Below, one piece after another: positions 21,161 to 36,100 of a DNA stretch of 64,000 nucleotides; position 1 is the first letter of the stretch; the number at the start of each line of letters is the position of its first letter. The stretch comes from Urophycis tenuis (Eukaryota > Chordata > Actinopteri > Gadiformes > Phycidae): positions 1 through 64,000 of the forward strand of contig JAXIVH010000503.1 of assembly GCA_036785325.1 (NCBI GenBank), read 5' to 3'. Position numbers and translations under genes: made by a program. Under the pieces are notes generated by a model. The model had not been told where the DNA came from. It saw only the letters and a program-made list of their open reading frames with translations, and ran no database searches.

Positions 21161-24100
21161 CCATACTAAGCTAAATTATGCTAACTAACCCCTTACTCTA
21201 ACCCTAAACTTAACCCAATTTGTTCCCCAGCCCTAACCCTAACCCAATTTGGCCCAAGCCCTAAACCTAAACCTAATTTGGTCTCTAATCAAGCCTAAAC
21301 CTAACCCAATTTGGCCCATATACCTAAACCTAACCCAATTTGGGCCCCTAATCCTAAACCTAATTCTAAGCCTAGCCCAATTTGTGGCCCTAACCCTAAC
21401 CCCTCTATCTAAAGCCTAATTTGGTTCCCCAACCCCACCCTTAAGCCCAAACCCTGACCATAACCCGTAAATTGACCCGAGAGGTCCCTTAGAGCCAAGT
21501 AGGCCATTTATTTTCCGTATATTGCCCAAAAGAGGCCAAAAATAATATACGAGGTACGCTAACCGGTTATTGGTAAAGGATGGAACTAAGTAAAGGAAAA
21601 GGGAAATGAAGGAGGACAAAGAGAAGGGGTAATTGGGTTAATAAATTAATTTAATACAACTCATGGGGGATTACAATCAATAAAAATACAGGGCTAAACA
21701 TTCATAAATACAAACAAGTTCATTGGGCACAATATAAAGATACAAACAGTAAAACCTAAACATTGGACACAAAACAAGGGAGAGTATAAAAAGGGAGAAA
21801 ACACAAGTAAGATTCAGTTTGGCAGTGGCTTTCGGAGGAGCAGCATCTCCCCACATTAGAAAACGAAGGGATCTGTATGTCGTGGCCCTGGCCTGAAGAA
21901 GCCCAAATTAGGGCGAAACGTTGCGAAGGGCGCCACCTAGGACATACAGAAAAAAGAACAACAAGGTTAACCAAACACAAACGGGTGGGAATTAGAAAAA
22001 CAAACTAAGCCAAACTATAAAACATAAAAAACAACAAAAAAATAGAAAAAACTAAAAAACCTAAAAATAGAAGATGGAAAGAGGGAGGTGACTTACCGTA
22101 TGGCAGGACAGTGCATTCACTCCGGGGATGATCACGCCCCGGAGTTTTTCTTTCATAAACCTAACTCGCCAGCGCCGCCTACGGGTCATGGTCGCCCCCC
22201 TTGCTCCATACTAAGCTAAATTATGCTAACTAACCCCTTACTCTAACCCTAAACTTAACCCAATTTGTTCCCCAGCCCTAACCCTAACCCAATTTGGCCC
22301 AAGCCCTAAACCTAAACCTAATTTGGTCTCTAATCAAGCCTAAACCTAACCCAATTTGGCCCATATACCTAAACCTAACCCAATTTGGGCCCCTAATCCT
22401 AAACCTAATTCTAAGCCTAGCCCAATTTGTGGCCCTAACCCTAACCCCTCTATCTAAAGCCTAATTTGGTTCCCCAACCCCACCCTTAAGCCCAAACCCT
22501 GACCATAACCCGTAAATTGACCCGAGAGGTCCCTTAGAGCCAAGTAGGCCATTTATTTTCCGTATATTGCCCAAAAGAGGCCAAAAATAATATACGAGGT
22601 ACGCTAACCGGTTATTGGTAAAGGATGGAACTAAGTAAAGGAAAAGGGAAATGAAGGAGGACAAAGAGAAGGGGTAATTGGGTTAATAAATTAATTTAAT
22701 ACAACTCATGGGGGATTACAATCAATAAAAATACAGGGCTAAACATTCATAAATACAAACAAGTTCATTGGGCACAATATAAAGATACAAACAGTAAAAC
22801 CTAAACATTGGACACAAAACAAGGGAGAGTATAAAAAGGGAGAAAACACAAGTAAGATTCAGTTTGGCAGTGGCTTTCGGAGGAGCAGCATCTCCCCACA
22901 TTAGAAAACGAAGGGATCTGTATGTCGTGGCCCTGGCCTGAAGAAGCCCAAATTAGGGCGAAACGTTGCGAAGGGCGCCACCTAGGACATACAGAAAAAA
23001 GAACAACAAGGTTAACCAAACACAAACGGGTGGGAATTAGAAAAACAAACTAAGCCAAACTATAAAACATAAAAAACAACAAAAAAATAGAAAAAACTAA
23101 AAAACCTAAAAATAGAAGATGGAAAGAGGGAGGTGACTTACCGTATGGCAGGACAGTGCATTCACTCCGGGGATGATCACGCCCCGGAGTTTTTCTTTCA
23201 TAAACCTAACTCGCCAGCGCCGCCTACGGGTCATGGTCGCCCCCCTTGCTCCATACTAAGCTAAATTATGCTAACTAACCCCTTACTCTAACCCTAAACT
23301 TAACCCAATTTGTTCCCCAGCCCTAACCCTAACCCAATTTGGCCCAAGCCCTAAACCTAAACCTAATTTGGTCTCTAATCAAGCCTAAACCTAACCCAAT
23401 TTGGCCCATATACCTAAACCTAACCCAATTTGGGCCCCTAATCCTAAACCTAATTCTAAGCCTAGCCCAATTTGTGGCCCTAACCCTAACCCCTCTATCT
23501 AAAGCCTAATTTGGTTCCCCAACCCCACCCTTAAGCCCAAACCCTGACCATAACCCGTAAATTGACCCGAGAGGTCCCTTAGAGCCAAGTAGGCCATTTA
23601 TTTTCCGTATATTGCCCAAAAGAGGCCAAAAATAATATACGAGGTACGCTAACCGGTTATTGGTAAAGGATGGAACTAAGTAAAGGAAAAGGGAAATGAA
23701 GGAGGACAAAGAGAAGGGGTAATTGGGTTAATAAATTAATTTAATACAACTCATGGGGGATTACAATCAATAAAAATACAGGGCTAAACATTCATAAATA
23801 CAAACAAGTTCATTGGGCACAATATAAAGATACAAACAGTAAAACCTAAACATTGGACACAAAACAAGGGAGAGTATAAAAAGGGAGAAAACACAAGTAA
23901 GATTCAGTTTGGCAGTGGCTTTCGGAGGAGCAGCATCTCCCCACATTAGAAAACGAAGGGATCTGTATGTCGTGGCCCTGGCCTGAAGAAGCCCAAATTA
24001 GGGCGAAACGTTGCGAAGGGCGCCACCTAGGACATACAGAAAAAAGAACAACAAGGTTAACCAAACACAAACGGGTGGGAATTAGAAAAACAAACTAAGC

Positions 24101-27100
24101 CAAACTATAAAACATAAAAAACAACAAAAAAATAGAAAAAACTAAAAAACCTAAAAATAGAAGATGGAAAGAGGGAGGTGACTTACCGTATGGCAGGACA
24201 GTGCATTCACTCCGGGGATGATCACGCCCCGGAGTTTTTCTTTCATAAACCTAACTCGCCAGCGCCGCCTACGGGTCATGGTCGCCCCCCTTGCTCCATA
24301 CTAAGCTAAATTATGCTAACTAACCCCTTACTCTAACCCTAAACTTAACCCAATTTGTTCCCCAGCCCTAACCCTAACCCAATTTGGCCCAAGCCCTAAA
24401 CCTAAACCTAATTTGGTCTCTAATCAAGCCTAAACCTAACCCAATTTGGCCCATATACCTAAACCTAACCCAATTTGGGCCCCTAATCCTAAACCTAATT
24501 CTAAGCCTAGCCCAATTTGTGGCCCTAACCCTAACCCCTCTATCTAAAGCCTAATTTGGTTCCCCAACCCCACCCTTAAGCCCAAACCCTGACCATAACC
24601 CGTAAATTGACCCGAGAGGTCCCTTAGAGCCAAGTAGGCCATTTATTTTCCGTATATTGCCCAAAAGAGGCCAAAAATAATATACGAGGTACGCTAACCG
24701 GTTATTGGTAAAGGATGGAACTAAGTAAAGGAAAAGGGAAATGAAGGAGGACAAAGAGAAGGGGTAATTGGGTTAATAAATTAATTTAATACAACTCATG
24801 GGGGATTACAATCAATAAAAATACAGGGCTAAACATTCATAAATACAAACAAGTTCATTGGGCACAATATAAAGATACAAACAGTAAAACCTAAACATTG
24901 GACACAAAACAAGGGAGAGTATAAAAAGGGAGAAAACACAAGTAAGATTCAGTTTGGCAGTGGCTTTCGGAGGAGCAGCATCTCCCCACATTAGAAAACG
25001 AAGGGATCTGTATGTCGTGGCCCTGGCCTGAAGAAGCCCAAATTAGGGCGAAACGTTGCGAAGGGCGCCACCTAGGACATACAGAAAAAAGAACAACAAG
25101 GTTAACCAAACACAAACGGGTGGGAATTAGAAAAACAAACTAAGCCAAACTATAAAACATAAAAAACAACAAAAAAATAGAAAAAACTAAAAAACCTAAA
25201 AATAGAAGATGGAAAGAGGGAGGTGACTTACCGTATGGCAGGACAGTGCATTCACTCCGGGGATGATCACGCCCCGGAGTTTTTCTTTCATAAACCTAAC
25301 TCGCCAGCGCCGCCTACGGGTCATGGTCGCCCCCCTTGCTCCATACTAAGCTAAATTATGCTAACTAACCCCTTACTCTAACCCTAAACTTAACCCAATT
25401 TGTTCCCCAGCCCTAACCCTAACCCAATTTGGCCCAAGCCCTAAACCTAAACCTAATTTGGTCTCTAATCAAGCCTAAACCTAACCCAATTTGGCCCATA
25501 TACCTAAACCTAACCCAATTTGGGCCCCTAATCCTAAACCTAATTCTAAGCCTAGCCCAATTTGTGGCCCTAACCCTAACCCCTCTATCTAAAGCCTAAT
25601 TTGGTTCCCCAACCCCACCCTTAAGCCCAAACCCTGACCATAACCCGTAAATTGACCCGAGAGGTCCCTTAGAGCCAAGTAGGCCATTTATTTTCCGTAT
25701 ATTGCCCAAAAGAGGCCAAAAATAATATACGAGGTACGCTAACCGGTTATTGGTAAAGGATGGAACTAAGTAAAGGAAAAGGGAAATGAAGGAGGACAAA
25801 GAGAAGGGGTAATTGGGTTAATAAATTAATTTAATACAACTCATGGGGGATTACAATCAATAAAAATACAGGGCTAAACATTCATAAATACAAACAAGTT
25901 CATTGGGCACAATATAAAGATACAAACAGTAAAACCTAAACATTGGACACAAAACAAGGGAGAGTATAAAAAGGGAGAAAACACAAGTAAGATTCAGTTT
26001 GGCAGTGGCTTTCGGAGGAGCAGCATCTCCCCACATTAGAAAACGAAGGGATCTGTATGTCGTGGCCCTGGCCTGAAGAAGCCCAAATTAGGGCGAAACG
26101 TTGCGAAGGGCGCCACCTAGGACATACAGAAAAAAGAACAACAAGGTTAACCAAACACAAACGGGTGGGAATTAGAAAAACAAACTAAGCCAAACTATAA
26201 AACATAAAAAACAACAAAAAAATAGAAAAAACTAAAAAACCTAAAAATAGAAGATGGAAAGAGGGAGGTGACTTACCGTATGGCAGGACAGTGCATTCAC
26301 TCCGGGGATGATCACGCCCCGGAGTTTTTCTTTCATAAACCTAACTCGCCAGCGCCGCCTACGGGTCATGGTCGCCCCCCTTGCTCCATACTAAGCTAAA
26401 TTATGCTAACTAACCCCTTACTCTAACCCTAAACTTAACCCAATTTGTTCCCCAGCCCTAACCCTAACCCAATTTGGCCCAAGCCCTAAACCTAAACCTA
26501 ATTTGGTCTCTAATCAAGCCTAAACCTAACCCAATTTGGCCCATATACCTAAACCTAACCCAATTTGGGCCCCTAATCCTAAACCTAATTCTAAGCCTAG
26601 CCCAATTTGTGGCCCTAACCCTAACCCCTCTATCTAAAGCCTAATTTGGTTCCCCAACCCCACCCTTAAGCCCAAACCCTGACCATAACCCGTAAATTGA
26701 CCCGAGAGGTCCCTTAGAGCCAAGTAGGCCATTTATTTTCCGTATATTGCCCAAAAGAGGCCAAAAATAATATACGAGGTACGCTAACCGGTTATTGGTA
26801 AAGGATGGAACTAAGTAAAGGAAAAGGGAAATGAAGGAGGACAAAGAGAAGGGGTAATTGGGTTAATAAATTAATTTAATACAACTCATGGGGGATTACA
26901 ATCAATAAAAATACAGGGCTAAACATTCATAAATACAAACAAGTTCATTGGGCACAATATAAAGATACAAACAGTAAAACCTAAACATTGGACACAAAAC
27001 AAGGGAGAGTATAAAAAGGGAGAAAACACAAGTAAGATTCAGTTTGGCAGTGGCTTTCGGAGGAGCAGCATCTCCCCACATTAGAAAACGAAGGGATCTG

Positions 27101-30100
27101 TATGTCGTGGCCCTGGCCTGAAGAAGCCCAAATTAGGGCGAAACGTTGCGAAGGGCGCCACCTAGGACATACAGAAAAAAGAACAACAAGGTTAACCAAA
27201 CACAAACGGGTGGGAATTAGAAAAACAAACTAAGCCAAACTATAAAACATAAAAAACAACAAAAAAATAGAAAAAACTAAAAAACCTAAAAATAGAAGAT
27301 GGAAAGAGGGAGGTGACTTACCGTATGGCAGGACAGTGCATTCACTCCGGGGATGATCACGCCCCGGAGTTTTTCTTTCATAAACCTAACTCGCCAGCGC
27401 CGCCTACGGGTCATGGTCGCCCCCCTTGCTCCATACTAAGCTAAATTATGCTAACTAACCCCTTACTCTAACCCTAAACTTAACCCAATTTGTTCCCCAG
27501 CCCTAACCCTAACCCAATTTGGCCCAAGCCCTAAACCTAAACCTAATTTGGTCTCTAATCAAGCCTAAACCTAACCCAATTTGGCCCATATACCTAAACC
27601 TAACCCAATTTGGGCCCCTAATCCTAAACCTAATTCTAAGCCTAGCCCAATTTGTGGCCCTAACCCTAACCCCTCTATCTAAAGCCTAATTTGGTTCCCC
27701 AACCCCACCCTTAAGCCCAAACCCTGACCATAACCCGTAAATTGACCCGAGAGGTCCCTTAGAGCCAAGTAGGCCATTTATTTTCCGTATATTGCCCAAA
27801 AGAGGCCAAAAATAATATACGAGGTACGCTAACCGGTTATTGGTAAAGGATGGAACTAAGTAAAGGAAAAGGGAAATGAAGGAGGACAAAGAGAAGGGGT
27901 AATTGGGTTAATAAATTAATTTAATACAACTCATGGGGGATTACAATCAATAAAAATACAGGGCTAAACATTCATAAATACAAACAAGTTCATTGGGCAC
28001 AATATAAAGATACAAACAGTAAAACCTAAACATTGGACACAAAACAAGGGAGAGTATAAAAAGGGAGAAAACACAAGTAAGATTCAGTTTGGCAGTGGCT
28101 TTCGGAGGAGCAGCATCTCCCCACATTAGAAAACGAAGGGATCTGTATGTCGTGGCCCTGGCCTGAAGAAGCCCAAATTAGGGCGAAACGTTGCGAAGGG
28201 CGCCACCTAGGACATACAGAAAAAAGAACAACAAGGTTAACCAAACACAAACGGGTGGGAATTAGAAAAACAAACTAAGCCAAACTATAAAACATAAAAA
28301 ACAACAAAAAAATAGAAAAAACTAAAAAACCTAAAAATAGAAGATGGAAAGAGGGAGGTGACTTACCGTATGGCAGGACAGTGCATTCACTCCGGGGATG
28401 ATCACGCCCCGGAGTTTTTCTTTCATAAACCTAACTCGCCAGCGCCGCCTACGGGTCATGGTCGCCCCCCTTGCTCCATACTAAGCTAAATTATGCTAAC
28501 TAACCCCTTACTCTAACCCTAAACTTAACCCAATTTGTTCCCCAGCCCTAACCCTAACCCAATTTGGCCCAAGCCCTAAACCTAAACCTAATTTGGTCTC
28601 TAATCAAGCCTAAACCTAACCCAATTTGGCCCATATACCTAAACCTAACCCAATTTGGGCCCCTAATCCTAAACCTAATTCTAAGCCTAGCCCAATTTGT
28701 GGCCCTAACCCTAACCCCTCTATCTAAAGCCTAATTTGGTTCCCCAACCCCACCCTTAAGCCCAAACCCTGACCATAACCCGTAAATTGACCCGAGAGGT
28801 CCCTTAGAGCCAAGTAGGCCATTTATTTTCCGTATATTGCCCAAAAGAGGCCAAAAATAATATACGAGGTACGCTAACCGGTTATTGGTAAAGGATGGAA
28901 CTAAGTAAAGGAAAAGGGAAATGAAGGAGGACAAAGAGAAGGGGTAATTGGGTTAATAAATTAATTTAATACAACTCATGGGGGATTACAATCAATAAAA
29001 ATACAGGGCTAAACATTCATAAATACAAACAAGTTCATTGGGCACAATATAAAGATACAAACAGTAAAACCTAAACATTGGACACAAAACAAGGGAGAGT
29101 ATAAAAAGGGAGAAAACACAAGTAAGATTCAGTTTGGCAGTGGCTTTCGGAGGAGCAGCATCTCCCCACATTAGAAAACGAAGGGATCTGTATGTCGTGG
29201 CCCTGGCCTGAAGAAGCCCAAATTAGGGCGAAACGTTGCGAAGGGCGCCACCTAGGACATACAGAAAAAAGAACAACAAGGTTAACCAAACACAAACGGG
29301 TGGGAATTAGAAAAACAAACTAAGCCAAACTATAAAACATAAAAAACAACAAAAAAATAGAAAAAACTAAAAAACCTAAAAATAGAAGATGGAAAGAGGG
29401 AGGTGACTTACCGTATGGCAGGACAGTGCATTCACTCCGGGGATGATCACGCCCCGGAGTTTTTCTTTCATAAACCTAACTCGCCAGCGCCGCCTACGGG
29501 TCATGGTCGCCCCCCTTGCTCCATACTAAGCTAAATTATGCTAACTAACCCCTTACTCTAACCCTAAACTTAACCCAATTTGTTCCCCAGCCCTAACCCT
29601 AACCCAATTTGGCCCAAGCCCTAAACCTAAACCTAATTTGGTCTCTAATCAAGCCTAAACCTAACCCAATTTGGCCCATATACCTAAACCTAACCCAATT
29701 TGGGCCCCTAATCCTAAACCTAATTCTAAGCCTAGCCCAATTTGTGGCCCTAACCCTAACCCCTCTATCTAAAGCCTAATTTGGTTCCCCAACCCCACCC
29801 TTAAGCCCAAACCCTGACCATAACCCGTAAATTGACCCGAGAGGTCCCTTAGAGCCAAGTAGGCCATTTATTTTCCGTATATTGCCCAAAAGAGGCCAAA
29901 AATAATATACGAGGTACGCTAACCGGTTATTGGTAAAGGATGGAACTAAGTAAAGGAAAAGGGAAATGAAGGAGGACAAAGAGAAGGGGTAATTGGGTTA
30001 ATAAATTAATTTAATACAACTCATGGGGGATTACAATCAATAAAAATACAGGGCTAAACATTCATAAATACAAACAAGTTCATTGGGCACAATATAAAGA

Positions 30101-33100
30101 TACAAACAGTAAAACCTAAACATTGGACACAAAACAAGGGAGAGTATAAAAAGGGAGAAAACACAAGTAAGATTCAGTTTGGCAGTGGCTTTCGGAGGAG
30201 CAGCATCTCCCCACATTAGAAAACGAAGGGATCTGTATGTCGTGGCCCTGGCCTGAAGAAGCCCAAATTAGGGCGAAACGTTGCGAAGGGCGCCACCTAG
30301 GACATACAGAAAAAAGAACAACAAGGTTAACCAAACACAAACGGGTGGGAATTAGAAAAACAAACTAAGCCAAACTATAAAACATAAAAAACAACAAAAA
30401 AATAGAAAAAACTAAAAAACCTAAAAATAGAAGATGGAAAGAGGGAGGTGACTTACCGTATGGCAGGACAGTGCATTCACTCCGGGGATGATCACGCCCC
30501 GGAGTTTTTCTTTCATAAACCTAACTCGCCAGCGCCGCCTACGGGTCATGGTCGCCCCCCTTGCTCCATACTAAGCTAAATTATGCTAACTAACCCCTTA
30601 CTCTAACCCTAAACTTAACCCAATTTGTTCCCCAGCCCTAACCCTAACCCAATTTGGCCCAAGCCCTAAACCTAAACCTAATTTGGTCTCTAATCAAGCC
30701 TAAACCTAACCCAATTTGGCCCATATACCTAAACCTAACCCAATTTGGGCCCCTAATCCTAAACCTAATTCTAAGCCTAGCCCAATTTGTGGCCCTAACC
30801 CTAACCCCTCTATCTAAAGCCTAATTTGGTTCCCCAACCCCACCCTTAAGCCCAAACCCTGACCATAACCCGTAAATTGACCCGAGAGGTCCCTTAGAGC
30901 CAAGTAGGCCATTTATTTTCCGTATATTGCCCAAAAGAGGCCAAAAATAATATACGAGGTACGCTAACCGGTTATTGGTAAAGGATGGAACTAAGTAAAG
31001 GAAAAGGGAAATGAAGGAGGACAAAGAGAAGGGGTAATTGGGTTAATAAATTAATTTAATACAACTCATGGGGGATTACAATCAATAAAAATACAGGGCT
31101 AAACATTCATAAATACAAACAAGTTCATTGGGCACAATATAAAGATACAAACAGTAAAACCTAAACATTGGACACAAAACAAGGGAGAGTATAAAAAGGG
31201 AGAAAACACAAGTAAGATTCAGTTTGGCAGTGGCTTTCGGAGGAGCAGCATCTCCCCACATTAGAAAACGAAGGGATCTGTATGTCGTGGCCCTGGCCTG
31301 AAGAAGCCCAAATTAGGGCGAAACGTTGCGAAGGGCGCCACCTAGGACATACAGAAAAAAGAACAACAAGGTTAACCAAACACAAACGGGTGGGAATTAG
31401 AAAAACAAACTAAGCCAAACTATAAAACATAAAAAACAACAAAAAAATAGAAAAAACTAAAAAACCTAAAAATAGAAGATGGAAAGAGGGAGGTGACTTA
31501 CCGTATGGCAGGACAGTGCATTCACTCCGGGGATGATCACGCCCCGGAGTTTTTCTTTCATAAACCTAACTCGCCAGCGCCGCCTACGGGTCATGGTCGC
31601 CCCCCTTGCTCCATACTAAGCTAAATTATGCTAACTAACCCCTTACTCTAACCCTAAACTTAACCCAATTTGTTCCCCAGCCCTAACCCTAACCCAATTT
31701 GGCCCAAGCCCTAAACCTAAACCTAATTTGGTCTCTAATCAAGCCTAAACCTAACCCAATTTGGCCCATATACCTAAACCTAACCCAATTTGGGCCCCTA
31801 ATCCTAAACCTAATTCTAAGCCTAGCCCAATTTGTGGCCCTAACCCTAACCCCTCTATCTAAAGCCTAATTTGGTTCCCCAACCCCACCCTTAAGCCCAA
31901 ACCCTGACCATAACCCGTAAATTGACCCGAGAGGTCCCTTAGAGCCAAGTAGGCCATTTATTTTCCGTATATTGCCCAAAAGAGGCCAAAAATAATATAC
32001 GAGGTACGCTAACCGGTTATTGGTAAAGGATGGAACTAAGTAAAGGAAAAGGGAAATGAAGGAGGACAAAGAGAAGGGGTAATTGGGTTAATAAATTAAT
32101 TTAATACAACTCATGGGGGATTACAATCAATAAAAATACAGGGCTAAACATTCATAAATACAAACAAGTTCATTGGGCACAATATAAAGATACAAACAGT
32201 AAAACCTAAACATTGGACACAAAACAAGGGAGAGTATAAAAAGGGAGAAAACACAAGTAAGATTCAGTTTGGCAGTGGCTTTCGGAGGAGCAGCATCTCC
32301 CCACATTAGAAAACGAAGGGATCTGTATGTCGTGGCCCTGGCCTGAAGAAGCCCAAATTAGGGCGAAACGTTGCGAAGGGCGCCACCTAGGACATACAGA
32401 AAAAAGAACAACAAGGTTAACCAAACACAAACGGGTGGGAATTAGAAAAACAAACTAAGCCAAACTATAAAACATAAAAAACAACAAAAAAATAGAAAAA
32501 ACTAAAAAACCTAAAAATAGAAGATGGAAAGAGGGAGGTGACTTACCGTATGGCAGGACAGTGCATTCACTCCGGGGATGATCACGCCCCGGAGTTTTTC
32601 TTTCATAAACCTAACTCGCCAGCGCCGCCTACGGGTCATGGTCGCCCCCCTTGCTCCATACTAAGCTAAATTATGCTAACTAACCCCTTACTCTAACCCT
32701 AAACTTAACCCAATTTGTTCCCCAGCCCTAACCCTAACCCAATTTGGCCCAAGCCCTAAACCTAAACCTAATTTGGTCTCTAATCAAGCCTAAACCTAAC
32801 CCAATTTGGCCCATATACCTAAACCTAACCCAATTTGGGCCCCTAATCCTAAACCTAATTCTAAGCCTAGCCCAATTTGTGGCCCTAACCCTAACCCCTC
32901 TATCTAAAGCCTAATTTGGTTCCCCAACCCCACCCTTAAGCCCAAACCCTGACCATAACCCGTAAATTGACCCGAGAGGTCCCTTAGAGCCAAGTAGGCC
33001 ATTTATTTTCCGTATATTGCCCAAAAGAGGCCAAAAATAATATACGAGGTACGCTAACCGGTTATTGGTAAAGGATGGAACTAAGTAAAGGAAAAGGGAA

Positions 33101-36100
33101 ATGAAGGAGGACAAAGAGAAGGGGTAATTGGGTTAATAAATTAATTTAATACAACTCATGGGGGATTACAATCAATAAAAATACAGGGCTAAACATTCAT
33201 AAATACAAACAAGTTCATTGGGCACAATATAAAGATACAAACAGTAAAACCTAAACATTGGACACAAAACAAGGGAGAGTATAAAAAGGGAGAAAACACA
33301 AGTAAGATTCAGTTTGGCAGTGGCTTTCGGAGGAGCAGCATCTCCCCACATTAGAAAACGAAGGGATCTGTATGTCGTGGCCCTGGCCTGAAGAAGCCCA
33401 AATTAGGGCGAAACGTTGCGAAGGGCGCCACCTAGGACATACAGAAAAAAGAACAACAAGGTTAACCAAACACAAACGGGTGGGAATTAGAAAAACAAAC
33501 TAAGCCAAACTATAAAACATAAAAAACAACAAAAAAATAGAAAAAACTAAAAAACCTAAAAATAGAAGATGGAAAGAGGGAGGTGACTTACCGTATGGCA
33601 GGACAGTGCATTCACTCCGGGGATGATCACGCCCCGGAGTTTTTCTTTCATAAACCTAACTCGCCAGCGCCGCCTACGGGTCATGGTCGCCCCCCTTGCT
33701 CCATACTAAGCTAAATTATGCTAACTAACCCCTTACTCTAACCCTAAACTTAACCCAATTTGTTCCCCAGCCCTAACCCTAACCCAATTTGGCCCAAGCC
33801 CTAAACCTAAACCTAATTTGGTCTCTAATCAAGCCTAAACCTAACCCAATTTGGCCCATATACCTAAACCTAACCCAATTTGGGCCCCTAATCCTAAACC
33901 TAATTCTAAGCCTAGCCCAATTTGTGGCCCTAACCCTAACCCCTCTATCTAAAGCCTAATTTGGTTCCCCAACCCCACCCTTAAGCCCAAACCCTGACCA
34001 TAACCCGTAAATTGACCCGAGAGGTCCCTTAGAGCCAAGTAGGCCATTTATTTTCCGTATATTGCCCAAAAGAGGCCAAAAATAATATACGAGGTACGCT
34101 AACCGGTTATTGGTAAAGGATGGAACTAAGTAAAGGAAAAGGGAAATGAAGGAGGACAAAGAGAAGGGGTAATTGGGTTAATAAATTAATTTAATACAAC
34201 TCATGGGGGATTACAATCAATAAAAATACAGGGCTAAACATTCATAAATACAAACAAGTTCATTGGGCACAATATAAAGATACAAACAGTAAAACCTAAA
34301 CATTGGACACAAAACAAGGGAGAGTATAAAAAGGGAGAAAACACAAGTAAGATTCAGTTTGGCAGTGGCTTTCGGAGGAGCAGCATCTCCCCACATTAGA
34401 AAACGAAGGGATCTGTATGTCGTGGCCCTGGCCTGAAGAAGCCCAAATTAGGGCGAAACGTTGCGAAGGGCGCCACCTAGGACATACAGAAAAAAGAACA
34501 ACAAGGTTAACCAAACACAAACGGGTGGGAATTAGAAAAACAAACTAAGCCAAACTATAAAACATAAAAAACAACAAAAAAATAGAAAAAACTAAAAAAC
34601 CTAAAAATAGAAGATGGAAAGAGGGAGGTGACTTACCGTATGGCAGGACAGTGCATTCACTCCGGGGATGATCACGCCCCGGAGTTTTTCTTTCATAAAC
34701 CTAACTCGCCAGCGCCGCCTACGGGTCATGGTCGCCCCCCTTGCTCCATACTAAGCTAAATTATGCTAACTAACCCCTTACTCTAACCCTAAACTTAACC
34801 CAATTTGTTCCCCAGCCCTAACCCTAACCCAATTTGGCCCAAGCCCTAAACCTAAACCTAATTTGGTCTCTAATCAAGCCTAAACCTAACCCAATTTGGC
34901 CCATATACCTAAACCTAACCCAATTTGGGCCCCTAATCCTAAACCTAATTCTAAGCCTAGCCCAATTTGTGGCCCTAACCCTAACCCCTCTATCTAAAGC
35001 CTAATTTGGTTCCCCAACCCCACCCTTAAGCCCAAACCCTGACCATAACCCGTAAATTGACCCGAGAGGTCCCTTAGAGCCAAGTAGGCCATTTATTTTC
35101 CGTATATTGCCCAAAAGAGGCCAAAAATAATATACGAGGTACGCTAACCGGTTATTGGTAAAGGATGGAACTAAGTAAAGGAAAAGGGAAATGAAGGAGG
35201 ACAAAGAGAAGGGGTAATTGGGTTAATAAATTAATTTAATACAACTCATGGGGGATTACAATCAATAAAAATACAGGGCTAAACATTCATAAATACAAAC
35301 AAGTTCATTGGGCACAATATAAAGATACAAACAGTAAAACCTAAACATTGGACACAAAACAAGGGAGAGTATAAAAAGGGAGAAAACACAAGTAAGATTC
35401 AGTTTGGCAGTGGCTTTCGGAGGAGCAGCATCTCCCCACATTAGAAAACGAAGGGATCTGTATGTCGTGGCCCTGGCCTGAAGAAGCCCAAATTAGGGCG
35501 AAACGTTGCGAAGGGCGCCACCTAGGACATACAGAAAAAAGAACAACAAGGTTAACCAAACACAAACGGGTGGGAATTAGAAAAACAAACTAAGCCAAAC
35601 TATAAAACATAAAAAACAACAAAAAAATAGAAAAAACTAAAAAACCTAAAAATAGAAGATGGAAAGAGGGAGGTGACTTACCGTATGGCAGGACAGTGCA
35701 TTCACTCCGGGGATGATCACGCCCCGGAGTTTTTCTTTCATAAACCTAACTCGCCAGCGCCGCCTACGGGTCATGGTCGCCCCCCTTGCTCCATACTAAG
35801 CTAAATTATGCTAACTAACCCCTTACTCTAACCCTAAACTTAACCCAATTTGTTCCCCAGCCCTAACCCTAACCCAATTTGGCCCAAGCCCTAAACCTAA
35901 ACCTAATTTGGTCTCTAATCAAGCCTAAACCTAACCCAATTTGGCCCATATACCTAAACCTAACCCAATTTGGGCCCCTAATCCTAAACCTAATTCTAAG
36001 CCTAGCCCAATTTGTGGCCCTAACCCTAACCCCTCTATCTAAAGCCTAATTTGGTTCCCCAACCCCACCCTTAAGCCCAAACCCTGACCATAACCCGTAA

